Shown here piece after piece: positions 37,062 to 45,106 of a stretch of DNA of 64,000 bases. The position numbers and the translations under genes are program-made. Source of the DNA: Prevotella sp. E2-28. Its GTDB lineage: Bacteria; Bacteroidota; Bacteroidia; Bacteroidales; Bacteroidaceae. The stretch covers positions 3,100,001 to 3,164,000 of the forward strand of contig NZ_CP091788.1 in NCBI RefSeq assembly GCF_022024055.1, written 5' to 3'. Positions within the stretch are counted from its first letter, which is position 1; each line of letters starts with the position of its first letter. The notes below the pieces were generated by a model that saw only the letters and a program-made list of their open reading frames with translations, did no database searches and had not been told where the DNA came from.

Positions 37062-40000
37062 ATGAACCTACGTCATTTCACATTGTTGTCCATTCTCTTG
37101 TTGTGCGTGCTACAGATTCACGCTCAACGTGAAACCATATCCGGACGAATCATCGACAAAGAAAGTAATGAGGCCTTACCTAAGGCGACTCTACAATTAT
37201 ATAAAATAGGAAATAAGAAAGACACCACATTCGTAGGAGGTACCCTCTCCAACGAACGTGGTGCTTTTTCTTTTAATAATGTGAACACAGGCAACTATCT
37301 CCTAAAGGTCAGTTTCCTGGGATACGTGGAGCAGAAGAAACCACTGACGAAACGTACACAAGCCCTCGCCCTTGGCAATATCGCCATGGAGCCCAACAGT
37401 GTGCTTATCAACGAGGCCGTGGTGACTGCTAACATCCCCAAAATGGTCATCAAAGATGATACCGTGGTTTATAATGCCGATGCCTTCCGTGTGCCCGAAG
37501 GTTCTGTTATCGAGGCGTTGGTAGAGGTGCTGCCAGGTGCAAAAATCGATGACGACGGAAAAATTAGTGTCAATGGTAAAGAGGTCAAGAAATTCAAACT
37601 CGACGGGCGCGACTTCATGACCGGCAACAATGATGCCGTGATGAAGAATCTGCCCTCATACGTGATAGATAAGGTAAAAGCCTACGACGAAAAGAGCGAC
37701 CTGAGTCGTATGACGGGTGTCGATGACGGCAACGACGACTTCGTGCTGGAGTTCACCACCAAGCGCAGCGCCCGCAATGGCATTCAGGCCAATCCCGACA
37801 TTGGCTACGGCACCGACCACCGCTATGGTATCCGACTGACTGCGATGAAGCCTTTCGGAGCTATGCGTTACACATTCATGGGTAATGCCAACAACGTGAA
37901 CGACCGAAACTTCTCAGGACGTGGCGGACGAGGCCGCGGCAACGGAAACGGACAGCGCCACACAAAGACTGGTGCCCTGGACATCAGCTACGAGAACCAG
38001 CGCAAAGAAAACGGCAGCCAGCTGAAGGCGAGTGGACGCGTGACCTGGAACCACGGCAATACCAACAACTGGAACCGAACGGGATCTGAAAGTTTCGTCA
38101 ATACACGTGGCGGTGCCTTTTCGAATAGCATCAGCCAGAGCTATTCACGTAACAACTCATGGACGGGAAACATGAATCTGCAGTGGAGCATCGACTCGCT
38201 AACCACGCTCTCGTTCCGTCCCGACATCAGTTTCTCCAGCAACGATAACCAGAACGCATCAAGCTCAGCCTCATTCAATGTCGATCCATTTGAGCATGTG
38301 ACCAACCCACTGAGCGATGAAGGTCTGCAAGACTTGAATCAAGATAGCCTCGTGGTAAACAGCAGAAAGAACAAGTCACTGAGCTATGGCACTAACAAGA
38401 ACCTGAGGTCACAACTACAACTCTACCGTCGCCTAAACAACAAGGGACGCAACATCGCCTTCAGCACCAATCTCAATTATAGCGATGGCGACAACCGCAA
38501 TGCGAACCTATCGGGCGTACACCTATGGCTACAAAAGAACAGTCTGGGTACAGACTCCACCTATCAGACCAACCGCTACACCACCTCCGACAATAAAAAC
38601 TACAGCATCTCGCTGGGAACCACCTATACCGAACCGCTTTACATATTCAAGAAGAAGGTAACGCCAGAGGACACCCTCCAGCAACAGCGTGGACGAGGTC
38701 CCTTTGGAAATCGCGGCAGAAGGATGGTAGGTCAGGAAGGTATCTTCCTGCAACTGAATTATAACTTCAGGTATAATTATCAGAAAAACGACCCTAGTAC
38801 CTATGATCTTCTGGGCATCAGCGAACTGGAGTTCCAGAATGCCCTGCAGGATTATCGCGACTTCGGTTTCCTGCCTGCTGACTACGAGGACCGACTGTCA
38901 ACAAGTCTGAGTCGCTATTCTGAGCGCACGGAATATGGTCATAATGCCGATGTGCAATTGCGTTTCAATCGCGAGAAATACAACCTCAACGTAGGTGTGA
39001 ACGTGCAGCCTCAACGCTCACACTATATCCAGCAGTACCTAGGTAAGCCCGTTGACACCGTACGCACCGTGGTAAACCTCTCCCCCACCCTTAACCTGCG
39101 CTATCGTTTTGACCAGCAGACCAACCTACAAGTGCAATTCCGCGGACAGACACAGCAGCCCAATATCACGCAGTTGCTCGATATCTACGACGACACGAAC
39201 CCACTATCAGTTACGATGGGTAACCCCGGACTGAAGCCATCGTTCACCACGAACCTTAACTTCAACTTCCAAAAGCAGCGCAAGCCCACTCTCGTAGAGG
39301 ACAGCCTGGGCTTTCAGGTGCCCAAGAACCAGCGCCACTGGAGTTTCAGCAGCAACGGCAGTTTCCAACGTACCACCAATTCCATTGGCAACATCGTGAC
39401 CTATGAAGAGAACACTGGCCGCCGCATCAGCAGACCCGACAACTTCGACGGCAACTGGAATGCCAGTGGTGGTGTAACCTTCAACATGGGTCTCGACACC
39501 CTGAACCGTTGGGATATCAGTGGTAGCATCCGAGGCTGCTATCGTCATCAAGTGGGTTATGTCAACCTAAACCGCACGGCCACGCCCGACCGTAACGTGA
39601 CGCATAGCATCAACGTATCGCCAGACCTATCACTCAGTTTCCGCAACAGATGGTTCAACTTCTCTATCAACGCCCAGACCACCTATGCCCGTACAGAGAA
39701 CAGGCTACAGGCCTCACGTAACCTGGACACATGGAATTTCTCCTATGGCGGCAACACACGCATCGACCTGAATCAATTAAACGGACGTCAATCCAGCAAT
39801 GCAGCGTCATGGCCCACACTATCTACCGATTTCCATGTATATAGTAAACGCGGATATGCCGATGCTACACTGAACACCGACGAACTTATCTGGAATGCGC
39901 AATTAAGTTACAGTTTCCTGCGCGGCAAAGCACTCACCATCATGCTGCAATGGTATGACATCCTGCATGAGCAGACCAACTTCAGTCGCACCGTCAATGC

Positions 40001-40202
40001 CAACGGCTGGCGCGACCAAGAAGTTAATGCTATCACCTCGTATGCCATGCTCCACGTTAGCTACCGTCTGAACTTCTTCGGAGGTCGCGGCAGCAGCGGA
40101 TGGGGAGGCGGCGAAGGCGGACGCGGTGGCGGTGGCCGTGGCAGAGGCTTCGGAGGCGGCGGACGCGGAGGCGGCGGTTTTGGCGGAGGAGGCCGATTCT
40201 AA
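37062..40202 (+). CDS. Large outer-membrane beta-barrel protein with carboxypeptidase-regulatory-like domain and Gly/Arg-rich tail
   Basis: 1046 residues. Signal peptide to HAQ (residue 21), then a carboxypeptidase-regulatory-like domain (ISGRIIDKESNEALPKATLQ), a plug-like region (KDDTVVYNADAFRVPEGSVIEALVEVLPG), and a long strand-rich region to about residue 1005, as in the TonB-receptor-like OMP_b-brl_3 group. It lacks a SusD partner. The unusual part is the C-terminal tail after the last strand (YRLNFFGG): about 40 residues of Gly with Arg and Phe (GRGGGGRGRGFGGG). It still ends with Phe, the residue recognised by the barrel-assembly machinery. The composite repeat element starts 13 nt after the stop. 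Confidence 0.85.
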   Translation: MNLRHFTLLSILLLCVLQIHAQRETISGRIIDKESNEALPKATLQLYKIGNKKDTTFVGGTLSNERGAFSFNNVNTGNYLLKVSFLGYVEQKKPLTKRTQALALGNIAMEPNSVLINEAVVTANIPKMVIKDDTVVYNADAFRVPEGSVIEALVEVLPGAKIDDDGKISVNGKEVKKFKLDGRDFMTGNNDAVMKNLPSYVIDKVKAYDEKSDLSRMTGVDDGNDDFVLEFTTKRSARNGIQANPDIGYGTDHRYGIRLTAMKPFGAMRYTFMGNANNVNDRNFSGRGGRGRGNGNGQRHTKTGALDISYENQRKENGSQLKASGRVTWNHGNTNNWNRTGSESFVNTRGGAFSNSISQSYSRNNSWTGNMNLQWSIDSLTTLSFRPDISFSSNDNQNASSSASFNVDPFEHVTNPLSDEGLQDLNQDSLVVNSRKNKSLSYGTNKNLRSQLQLYRRLNNKGRNIAFSTNLNYSDGDNRNANLSGVHLWLQKNSLGTDSTYQTNRYTTSDNKNYSISLGTTYTEPLYIFKKKVTPEDTLQQQRGRGPFGNRGRRMVGQEGIFLQLNYNFRYNYQKNDPSTYDLLGISELEFQNALQDYRDFGFLPADYEDRLSTSLSRYSERTEYGHNADVQLRFNREKYNLNVGVNVQPQRSHYIQQYLGKPVDTVRTVVNLSPTLNLRYRFDQQTNLQVQFRGQTQQPNITQLLDIYDDTNPLSVTMGNPGLKPSFTTNLNFNFQKQRKPTLVEDSLGFQVPKNQRHWSFSSNGSFQRTTNSIGNIVTYEENTGRRISRPDNFDGNWNASGGVTFNMGLDTLNRWDISGSIRGCYRHQVGYVNLNRTATPDRNVTHSINVSPDLSLSFRNRWFNFSINAQTTYARTENRLQASRNLDTWNFSYGGNTRIDLNQLNGRQSSNAASWPTLSTDFHVYSKRGYADATLNTDELIWNAQLSYSFLRGKALTIMLQWYDILHEQTNFSRTVNANGWRDQEVNAITSYAMLHVSYRLNFFGGRGSSGWGGGEGGRGGGGRGRGFGGGGRGGGGFGGGGRF

Positions 40203-40213
40203 AAAAAAGACAT

Positions 40214-40524
40214 AACACTTAACATTGGAAAGTCCAAATCCTCTCATTTTCAACACCTTAAAAACAAATTAAGCATTTTAAGAGTTAACATAGACTTAAC
40301 ACAGAGTTAACATAGTGTTAGGTCTATGTTAACTCTTTTAGGGCACAAAATAATCATAAACCGTTGATTTTCAGACTTTTCATCCAAATGTTACGTTAAG
40401 TCTTGAAAATATGAGAGAACAATAATAAAAAAAGAACCTCTTTTCAATGCTTTAGTAAAAAATATAGTCCCACGTTGGGAACAAGGCATTCCCACGCTGG
40501 GAATTGACCAGTCCCACGTTGGGA
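40214..40524. repeat. Composite intergenic repeat element, copy 2
   Basis: This fills most of the 427-bp gene-free stretch 40203-40629. A unit CACTTAACATT 13 nt after the stop (40216-40226); three 11-bp units (40282-40292, 40293-40303, 40304-40314) and two inverted units (40314-40335), forming a 23-bp inverted repeat with 22 pairs (40280-40302 with 40315-40337); a small hairpin pair, GACTTTTCAT (40374) with TACGTTAAGTC (40392); and three 13-mers TCCCACGYTGGGA at 40468, 40490 and 40512, exactly 22 bp apart. Same architecture as 14808-15191. Confidence 0.8.
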
Positions 40525-40629
40525 ACAAATACAAGCAGCAGAAAAAAAATGATGCTAATTAAAACTATTTTCAGCTTTCTTCGTTTTGTTATATAGAAAC
40601 CCACTAAAAAAGGTGAAAAAGTAAAAAAG

Positions 40630-41142
40630 ATGAGCGAAGAAACAGAACAGTTACTCAAGGAATTCGAGAGGATTGTTGCAGGGCAACAAGACTGGCTGTT
40701 CCGTTTCGCTTATATGCGCATCGGAATCAGAGAGGATGCAGAAGACTTGGTGCAGGAAGTGCTACTCAGCGTGTTCAAACGACTGCAAGAGAAAACGCAG
40801 ACGCTTAAAGTAGAACAGTATCTCATCAGAGCTATCAGCAACGCCTGCATCGACTACTTCCGCAAGAAAACGCTCAAGGTGGTGATGCTCGACAAGGCCA
40901 AAGAGGTAGCAGTGAGCGAGAGTGATCGTCAGATTCACGAGGAGTTCGTCAGGGTAAATCGCTTGCTGGACTTGCTCCCCACAGAACAGAAGGAGATTGT
41001 ACGTCTGAAATGCTACGACGACCTGACCTTCCGCCAAATAGCCGAACTGCAAGACATCCCTGAGGCCACAGCAAAGTCGCGCTATCGCTACGCCATCCAA
41101 CACCTACAGCAAATGATAAACAAGAAAGGAGAACAACGATGA
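40630..41142 (+). CDS. ECF-type RNA polymerase sigma factor
   Basis: 170 residues. Region 2: FRFAYMRIGIREDAEDLVQEVLL, followed by YLIRAISNACIDYFRKK. Region 4: LDLLPTEQKEIVRLKCYDDL and FRQIAELQDIPEATAKSRYRYAIQ. Full length for a minimal extracytoplasmic-function sigma factor. It overlaps the next gene by 4 nt (ATGA), which codes a single-membrane-span protein, the usual anti-sigma arrangement. The ATG follows a GTGAAAAAGTAAAAAAG tract. No TAnnTTTG promoter is nearby, so it may be expressed from an alternative promoter, perhaps its own (inference). Confidence 0.93.
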   Translation: MSEETEQLLKEFERIVAGQQDWLFRFAYMRIGIREDAEDLVQEVLLSVFKRLQEKTQTLKVEQYLIRAISNACIDYFRKKTLKVVMLDKAKEVAVSESDRQIHEEFVRVNRLLDLLPTEQKEIVRLKCYDDLTFRQIAELQDIPEATAKSRYRYAIQHLQQMINKKGEQR

Positions 41143-41525
41143 ACATAGATCAAATAGAAGATATCGAGCAGATGCTGAAACCGCAATGCGAGTTCAAGGC
41201 ATCAGAGTCACTGAAACAGAACGTGATGGCGAAAGCACGCGAGGAGGTTCGTCCGCATCGCACCATCAGACTATGGCCCTGGTTGGCTGCAGCGTGTGTG
41301 GCAGGCTTCATGTGGTTACTGTTCACCCCGCCTGAGACTCAAAAAAGCGAAGCGCTTCAAGCCCAACAAGCCAAGAAACGATATGAGATGGAGAGACAGA
41401 TGGCCTATGTGAGGACAAGCTGCGAACAGATATCGTTCGAATCGTTGGAGCGCGAGATGAGAGGTAAAGGCGAACAGCTTATGGCTGAATACAGAAATCA
41501 ATTAAACACATTAGAAACAGAATGA
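41139..41525 (+). CDS. Probable membrane anti-sigma factor
   Basis: 128 residues. A polar N-terminal cytoplasmic part of about 45 residues (MNIDQIEDIEQMLKPQCEF, then QNVMAKAREEV) is followed by one membrane helix (LWPWLAAACVAGFMWLLF) and a charged C-terminal part. No zinc-binding HxxxCxxC motif of the ZAS class is visible. The role is inferred from topology and from translational coupling with the sigma factor upstream and a lipoprotein downstream (4-nt overlaps on both sides). Confidence 0.75.
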   Translation: MNIDQIEDIEQMLKPQCEFKASESLKQNVMAKAREEVRPHRTIRLWPWLAAACVAGFMWLLFTPPETQKSEALQAQQAKKRYEMERQMAYVRTSCEQISFESLEREMRGKGEQLMAEYRNQLNTLETE

Positions 41526-42622
41526 AGAAAATCATGATATGGGCCACAATGCTCCTGACCTTGTGCGCCTGCCAAAACAACAACAATACCACAACAGAAG
41601 CAGAGGAACTGCCCCTGCCAGAGACCATCGAGGAGTTTGTTGAAAGGCTTGACAGCATGGATAGTTTCTTTGAACACACAATGAACAGCGATTCCACCAC
41701 CAGTAGTTATTACCGCTATTGGGGACGTTATCACACCAAAAACTTTGAAAATGATAGCGTGAGAGAACGAGAAATGGCCATCCGGAACTACTTTAGTAAG
41801 GGCATCAAACACCTGCAGGAGAAATACCGTCCAAAGGCAGCCAAGTATTATGAATACGAAACTCATATCAATGGTAAAGATACCATCGAGTTTGTTCTGG
41901 CCACCAAGGCTCTGTCCGACTCGCTGCCAGACGATATGAAAGGAAAGGAATTTAGTACTAATTACAGATATTATCCTGAGTTCATAACTTATAATTTCCA
42001 GAAAAAGAATGAAGATGTCTGGGAAATGTTCACATATCACAAAGAAGAAAAGACGCCCCTCAAACAATTGGCCCACAAGGAGGATGTACAACAACTGGTA
42101 CTGAACCTCATCTCAAGCGTCAAGGGGGTGAAGGAGATTCCTGTGAAATACCTAAATGAAAATGGTGAGCGCTTCAACGGAAACATCATTTGCTTTAACT
42201 GGCAGAAGAAAGGTGAGAAAACAGCCCTGCAAGAAGGCACCCTTTATGAGATTCCTGTCAAGGGCGAGGAAAAAATGAAACTGGTGAACGACCTGTGCAA
42301 CGCATTGACGGATTTTGTGAAAACGCATTATGCCCCCTATCTGGAATATACCTTCTATGATAGATTCGACAAGGAAGACAGCGATCGTTACATAACGAAC
42401 ATTATGGGACTTAACATCAACAACACAGAAGGTGCCGGTCATGCAGCAATGAGAGCAGGACTTTTCCGCCTGCAGGTGGGTGGTTACGGGGACCAAAGCC
42501 TCAAGATTCTCTTCCTGAATGTAAGAAATCAGAGTTTTTATATCCCAATGGATTGGATGGAAATCAAACAGATACACAACAACGATATAGAATGGCTGCC
42601 TGGCAGTAAATATCACATGTAA
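41522..42622 (+). CDS. Lipoprotein of unknown function in the sigma-factor operon
   Basis: 366 residues. Lipoprotein signal MKKIMIWATMLLTLCAC, with Cys17 the most likely lipidated residue, followed by an Asn/Thr-rich linker. The mature part is mixed helix and strand with no recognised motif; near the C-terminus is GHAAMRAGLFRLQVGGYG. It may be the envelope sensor or the output protein of the ECF system (inference). Third gene of the operon, followed by a terminator. Confidence 0.78.
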   Translation: MKKIMIWATMLLTLCACQNNNNTTTEAEELPLPETIEEFVERLDSMDSFFEHTMNSDSTTSSYYRYWGRYHTKNFENDSVREREMAIRNYFSKGIKHLQEKYRPKAAKYYEYETHINGKDTIEFVLATKALSDSLPDDMKGKEFSTNYRYYPEFITYNFQKKNEDVWEMFTYHKEEKTPLKQLAHKEDVQQLVLNLISSVKGVKEIPVKYLNENGERFNGNIICFNWQKKGEKTALQEGTLYEIPVKGEEKMKLVNDLCNALTDFVKTHYAPYLEYTFYDRFDKEDSDRYITNIMGLNINNTEGAGHAAMRAGLFRLQVGGYGDQSLKILFLNVRNQSFYIPMDWMEIKQIHNNDIEWLPGSKYHM

Positions 42623-42629
42623 ACAAAGA

Positions 42630-42666
42630 AAAGAGACTTTGCCAAACGCGACACAGTCTCTTTTTT
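42630..42666 (+). terminator. Terminator of the ECF sigma-factor operon
   Basis: Stem AAAGAGACT (42630-42638) with AGTCTCTTT (42655-42663), continuing into a T run. Confidence 0.82.
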
Positions 42667-42679
42667 ATCGTATACTCAC

Positions 42680-42705
42680 AAAAAAAGCAGCCTTACATAG
42701 GCTGC
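42680..42705 (-). terminator. Terminator of tRNA-Met
   Basis: Stem AGGCTGC / GCAGCCT on the minus strand (42699-42705 with 42687-42693), 5-nt loop, then a T run at 42686-42680. Confidence 0.82.
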
Positions 42706-42710
42706 CGTAG

Positions 42711-42783
42711 TTGCGGAGGCAGGACTCGAACATGCGACCTCCAGGTTATGAGCCTGGCGAGCTACCAACTGCTCCACTCCGCG
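42711..42783 (-). tRNA. tRNA-Met (CAU), initiator-like
   Basis: 73 nt, anticodon CAT in loop CTCATAA. The first acceptor pair is C1-A72, a mismatch typical of bacterial initiator tRNA. The anticodon stem is CCAGG/CCTGG, so two of the three usual initiator G-C pairs are kept and pair 29-41 is A-U. The T stem (GCATG with CCTGC) holds a T52-C62 mismatch. CCA is not encoded. Confidence 0.93.
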
Positions 42784-42827
42784 ATATTAACCATACAAGA
42801 ATCAGGAGGATTCCTGTTTTGCGGGTG

Positions 42828-42835
42828 CAAAGGTA
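42828..42835 (-). promoter_or_regulatory. -7 element of tRNA-Met
   Basis: The minus strand reads TACCTTTG followed by CACCCGC, as at tRNA-Ser. Confidence 0.75.
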
Positions 42836-42905
42836 CTACTATTTTCTGAGATATGCAAATTTTCATGCATCTTTTTTTCTTTTTACTATATTTTCTGCAA
42901 AAAAA

Positions 42906-42937
42906 CTTGTTCAATTCAAAAGTAATTCGTAATTTTG
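42906..42937 (+). promoter_or_regulatory. Promoter of the tetR-fabG-tamBL operon
   Basis: CTTG (42906-42909), 20 nt, TAATTTTG (42930-42937). It is divergent from the tRNA-Met promoter. Confidence 0.7.
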
Positions 42938-42984
42938 CACATAAGTCAAACAGTGTGCAACTACAAAAAATCAAGTAAAAAGAG

Positions 42985-43578
42985 GTGTCAATTTCAAAAA
43001 CTAGACAACTGCTTGTGGACGTGGCGCGCCAACTATTCGCCAAAAACGGACTAGAGAGCACTACGATGAACGATATTGCGCAGGCTTCAGGAAAAGGCCG
43101 TCGCACGCTCTATACCTACTTCAAATCGAAGGAGGAAATTTATTATGCCGTTATTGAGACCGAGTTGGAACGTCTGAGCGATAAACTTGACGAAGTAGCT
43201 GCTCGCAAGATCAGTCCGCAAGACAAGGTTATCGAACTGATTTACACCCATCTGAGCATGATTCGTGAGACTGTGGTACGCAATGGAAACCTGCGTGCAG
43301 AGTTCTTCCGTAATATCTGGATGGTAGAGAAGGTGCGCCGTCATTTTGACGATGCCGAGGTAGAATTGTTCCGCAAGGTATTTGCTGAAGGAAAGGAATG
43401 TGGCGAGTTTGACATTGAGAATGTGGACCTTGTGGCAGATATCACGCACTATTGTATCAAAGGACTGGAGGTACCTTATATCTACGGACGCATAGCCCGC
43501 GGCATGACTGAAGAGGCCACCAAGCCTCAGGTAGCCAAGTTCGTATATGGTGCACTTGGAAAGAAGAATAAGATTTAA
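42985..43578 (+). CDS. TetR-family transcriptional regulator
   Basis: 197 residues with a GTG start after AAAAGAG. The N-terminal helix-turn-helix, STTMNDIAQASGKGRRTLYTYFKSKEEIYYAV (residues about 25-57; given here in parts: TTMNDIAQASGKGRRTLYTY), is a clear TetR signature. The C-terminal ligand domain is helical and unassigned. It sits 69 nt upstream of fabG with no obvious promoter between, and in other Bacteroidetes a TetR gene often precedes fabG, so a role in lipid or membrane homeostasis is plausible (inference). Confidence 0.9.
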   Translation: MSISKTRQLLVDVARQLFAKNGLESTTMNDIAQASGKGRRTLYTYFKSKEEIYYAVIETELERLSDKLDEVAARKISPQDKVIELIYTHLSMIRETVVRNGNLRAEFFRNIWMVEKVRRHFDDAEVELFRKVFAEGKECGEFDIENVDLVADITHYCIKGLEVPYIYGRIARGMTEEATKPQVAKFVYGALGKKNKI

Positions 43579-43647
43579 GTCCCCCTCAAGGGAAGAGAAT
43601 AAAAAGATTGGATTAAACATACTATATTTTTATATAAAGATTAGAAA

Positions 43648-44385
43648 ATGGGATTATTAGAAGGTAAGACTGCACTGATTACTGGTGCAGCACGCGGTAT
43701 CGGAAAAGCTATCGCACTGAAGTACGCCGCTGAGGGCGCAAACATCGCATTCACCGACCTGCAGGTCAATGAAGAGACAGAGAAAGAGATTGCCGCTCTT
43801 GGTGTAAAGGCTAAGAGTTATGCATCAAATGCTGCTGACTTCGCTCAGACTGAGGAAGTGGTAAAGGCCGTAAAAGAAGAATTTGGTTCAATTGATATTC
43901 TTGTTAACAATGCAGGCATCACCAAGGACGGTCTGATGCTTCGCATGACAGAGCAGCAGTGGGATGCTGTTATTGCCGTTAACCTGAAGTCTGCATTCAA
44001 TTTCATCCACGCTTGTGTACCCGTCATGATGCGTCAGCGTGGTGGTTCTATCATCAACATGGCCTCTGTAGTAGGTGTTCACGGTAATGCCGGTCAGGCT
44101 AACTATGCAGCCTCTAAGGCTGGTCTGATTGCTTTGGCTAAGAGTATTGCTCAGGAAATGGGTCCCAAGGGTATCCGTGCCAACGCTATCGCTCCTGGTT
44201 TCATTGAGACCGCTATGACTGCAGCCCTGCCCGAGGATGTTCGCAACGAATGGAAGCAGAAGATCCCCCTCCGTCGTGGTGGCCAGGTAGAGGATATCGC
44301 CAACGTAGCAACATTCTTGGCTTCTGACCTGTCAAGCTATGTAAGTGGACAGGTTATCCAGGTTGACGGTGGCATGAATATGTAA
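43648..44385 (+). CDS. fabG: 3-oxoacyl-[acyl-carrier-protein] reductase
   Basis: 245 residues. Short-chain dehydrogenase: cofactor loop TGAARGIGKAIALKYA, NNAGITKDGLMLRM, catalytic Ser in INMASVVG, YAASKAG with the Tyr-x3-Lys pair, and C-terminal GQVIQVDGGMNM, which is very typical of FabG. It reduces 3-oxoacyl-ACP with NADPH in fatty acid elongation. Followed after 40 nt of GTAAAA-repeat sequence by a pseudouridine synthase. Confidence 0.96.
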   Translation: MGLLEGKTALITGAARGIGKAIALKYAAEGANIAFTDLQVNEETEKEIAALGVKAKSYASNAADFAQTEEVVKAVKEEFGSIDILVNNAGITKDGLMLRMTEQQWDAVIAVNLKSAFNFIHACVPVMMRQRGGSIINMASVVGVHGNAGQANYAASKAGLIALAKSIAQEMGPKGIRANAIAPGFIETAMTAALPEDVRNEWKQKIPLRRGGQVEDIANVATFLASDLSSYVSGQVIQVDGGMNM

Positions 44386-44425
44386 AGGTAAAAAAGTAAA
44401 AAGGTAAAAAGTAAAAAAGAAAAAT

Positions 44426-45106
44426 ATGGAGGTCGTTTACGAGGACAACCATATTATCATAGTAAACAAACAGAGCGGGGAGATCGTACAGGGAGACAAG
44501 ACTGGCGATCGCCCCCTCTCTGAAATTGTTAAGGATTATATCAAAGAGAAATACCACAAGCCAGGCGAGGTATTCCTGGGTGTGGTACATAGGCTGGACC
44601 GTCCTGTGGGCGGCCTTGTTGTTTTTGCACGTACCTCAAAAGCCCTAACTCGACTGAACAAGATGTTTGCCGAGAAGGATAACATCAAGAAGACATACTG
44701 GGCCATCGTGGAAAAACCAAAAATGAAAGATGAAAGATGTGAACTTACTCACTGGCTGGTGCGCAATGAGCAGCAGAACAAGAGTTATGCATACGACCAC
44801 GAAGTACCCCGTTCAAAGAAAGCGCAACTACGCTACAGGGTGCTGACCCAGGGTGACAACTACGACTTGGTAGAGGTAGAACTGCTGACGGGCCGTCATC
44901 ATCAGATACGTTGCCAGTTGTCTGCTATCGGTCGCCCCATCAAGGGGGATTTGAAATACGGCGCAAAGCGGTCTAACCCTGACGGAAGTATCTCGCTACA
45001 AAGTCACCGCATAGAGTTCGTTCACCCAGTAAGCAAAGAGACCATTCTTATAGAGGCGCCCATCCCTAACGACCCGTTATGGAAGGCGCTGGCAGGAGAC
45101 AAATGA
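44426..45106 (+). CDS. RluA-family pseudouridine synthase
   Basis: 226 residues. Catalytic motif GVVHRLDRPVGGLVVFART with the invariant Asp in HRLDRP, then LLTGRHHQIRCQLSAIG and GDLKYGAKR. No N-terminal S4 domain, so it belongs to the short RluA/RluC-like group acting on rRNA or tRNA uridines; the exact site cannot be told. The stop overlaps the tamB ATG (ATGA). Confidence 0.93.
   Translation: MEVVYEDNHIIIVNKQSGEIVQGDKTGDRPLSEIVKDYIKEKYHKPGEVFLGVVHRLDRPVGGLVVFARTSKALTRLNKMFAEKDNIKKTYWAIVEKPKMKDERCELTHWLVRNEQQNKSYAYDHEVPRSKKAQLRYRVLTQGDNYDLVEVELLTGRHHQIRCQLSAIGRPIKGDLKYGAKRSNPDGSISLQSHRIEFVHPVSKETILIEAPIPNDPLWKALAGDK

Noticed and set aside
40468..40524. Three similar palindromes with short spacers, CRISPR-like at first sight
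   Set aside because: The units are 13 bp with 9-bp spacers at an exact 22-bp step, only three copies, and no cas genes are present; sizes do not fit a CRISPR array.
42711..42932. A 73-codon frame across tRNA-Met and the tetR promoter
   Set aside because: It translates the complement of a tRNA gene and a promoter; not a protein gene.
45079..45102. Longer TamB start inside the pseudouridine synthase gene
   Set aside because: The eight extra residues are polar and precede a normal membrane anchor; the ATG at 45103 overlaps the upstream stop in the usual way.
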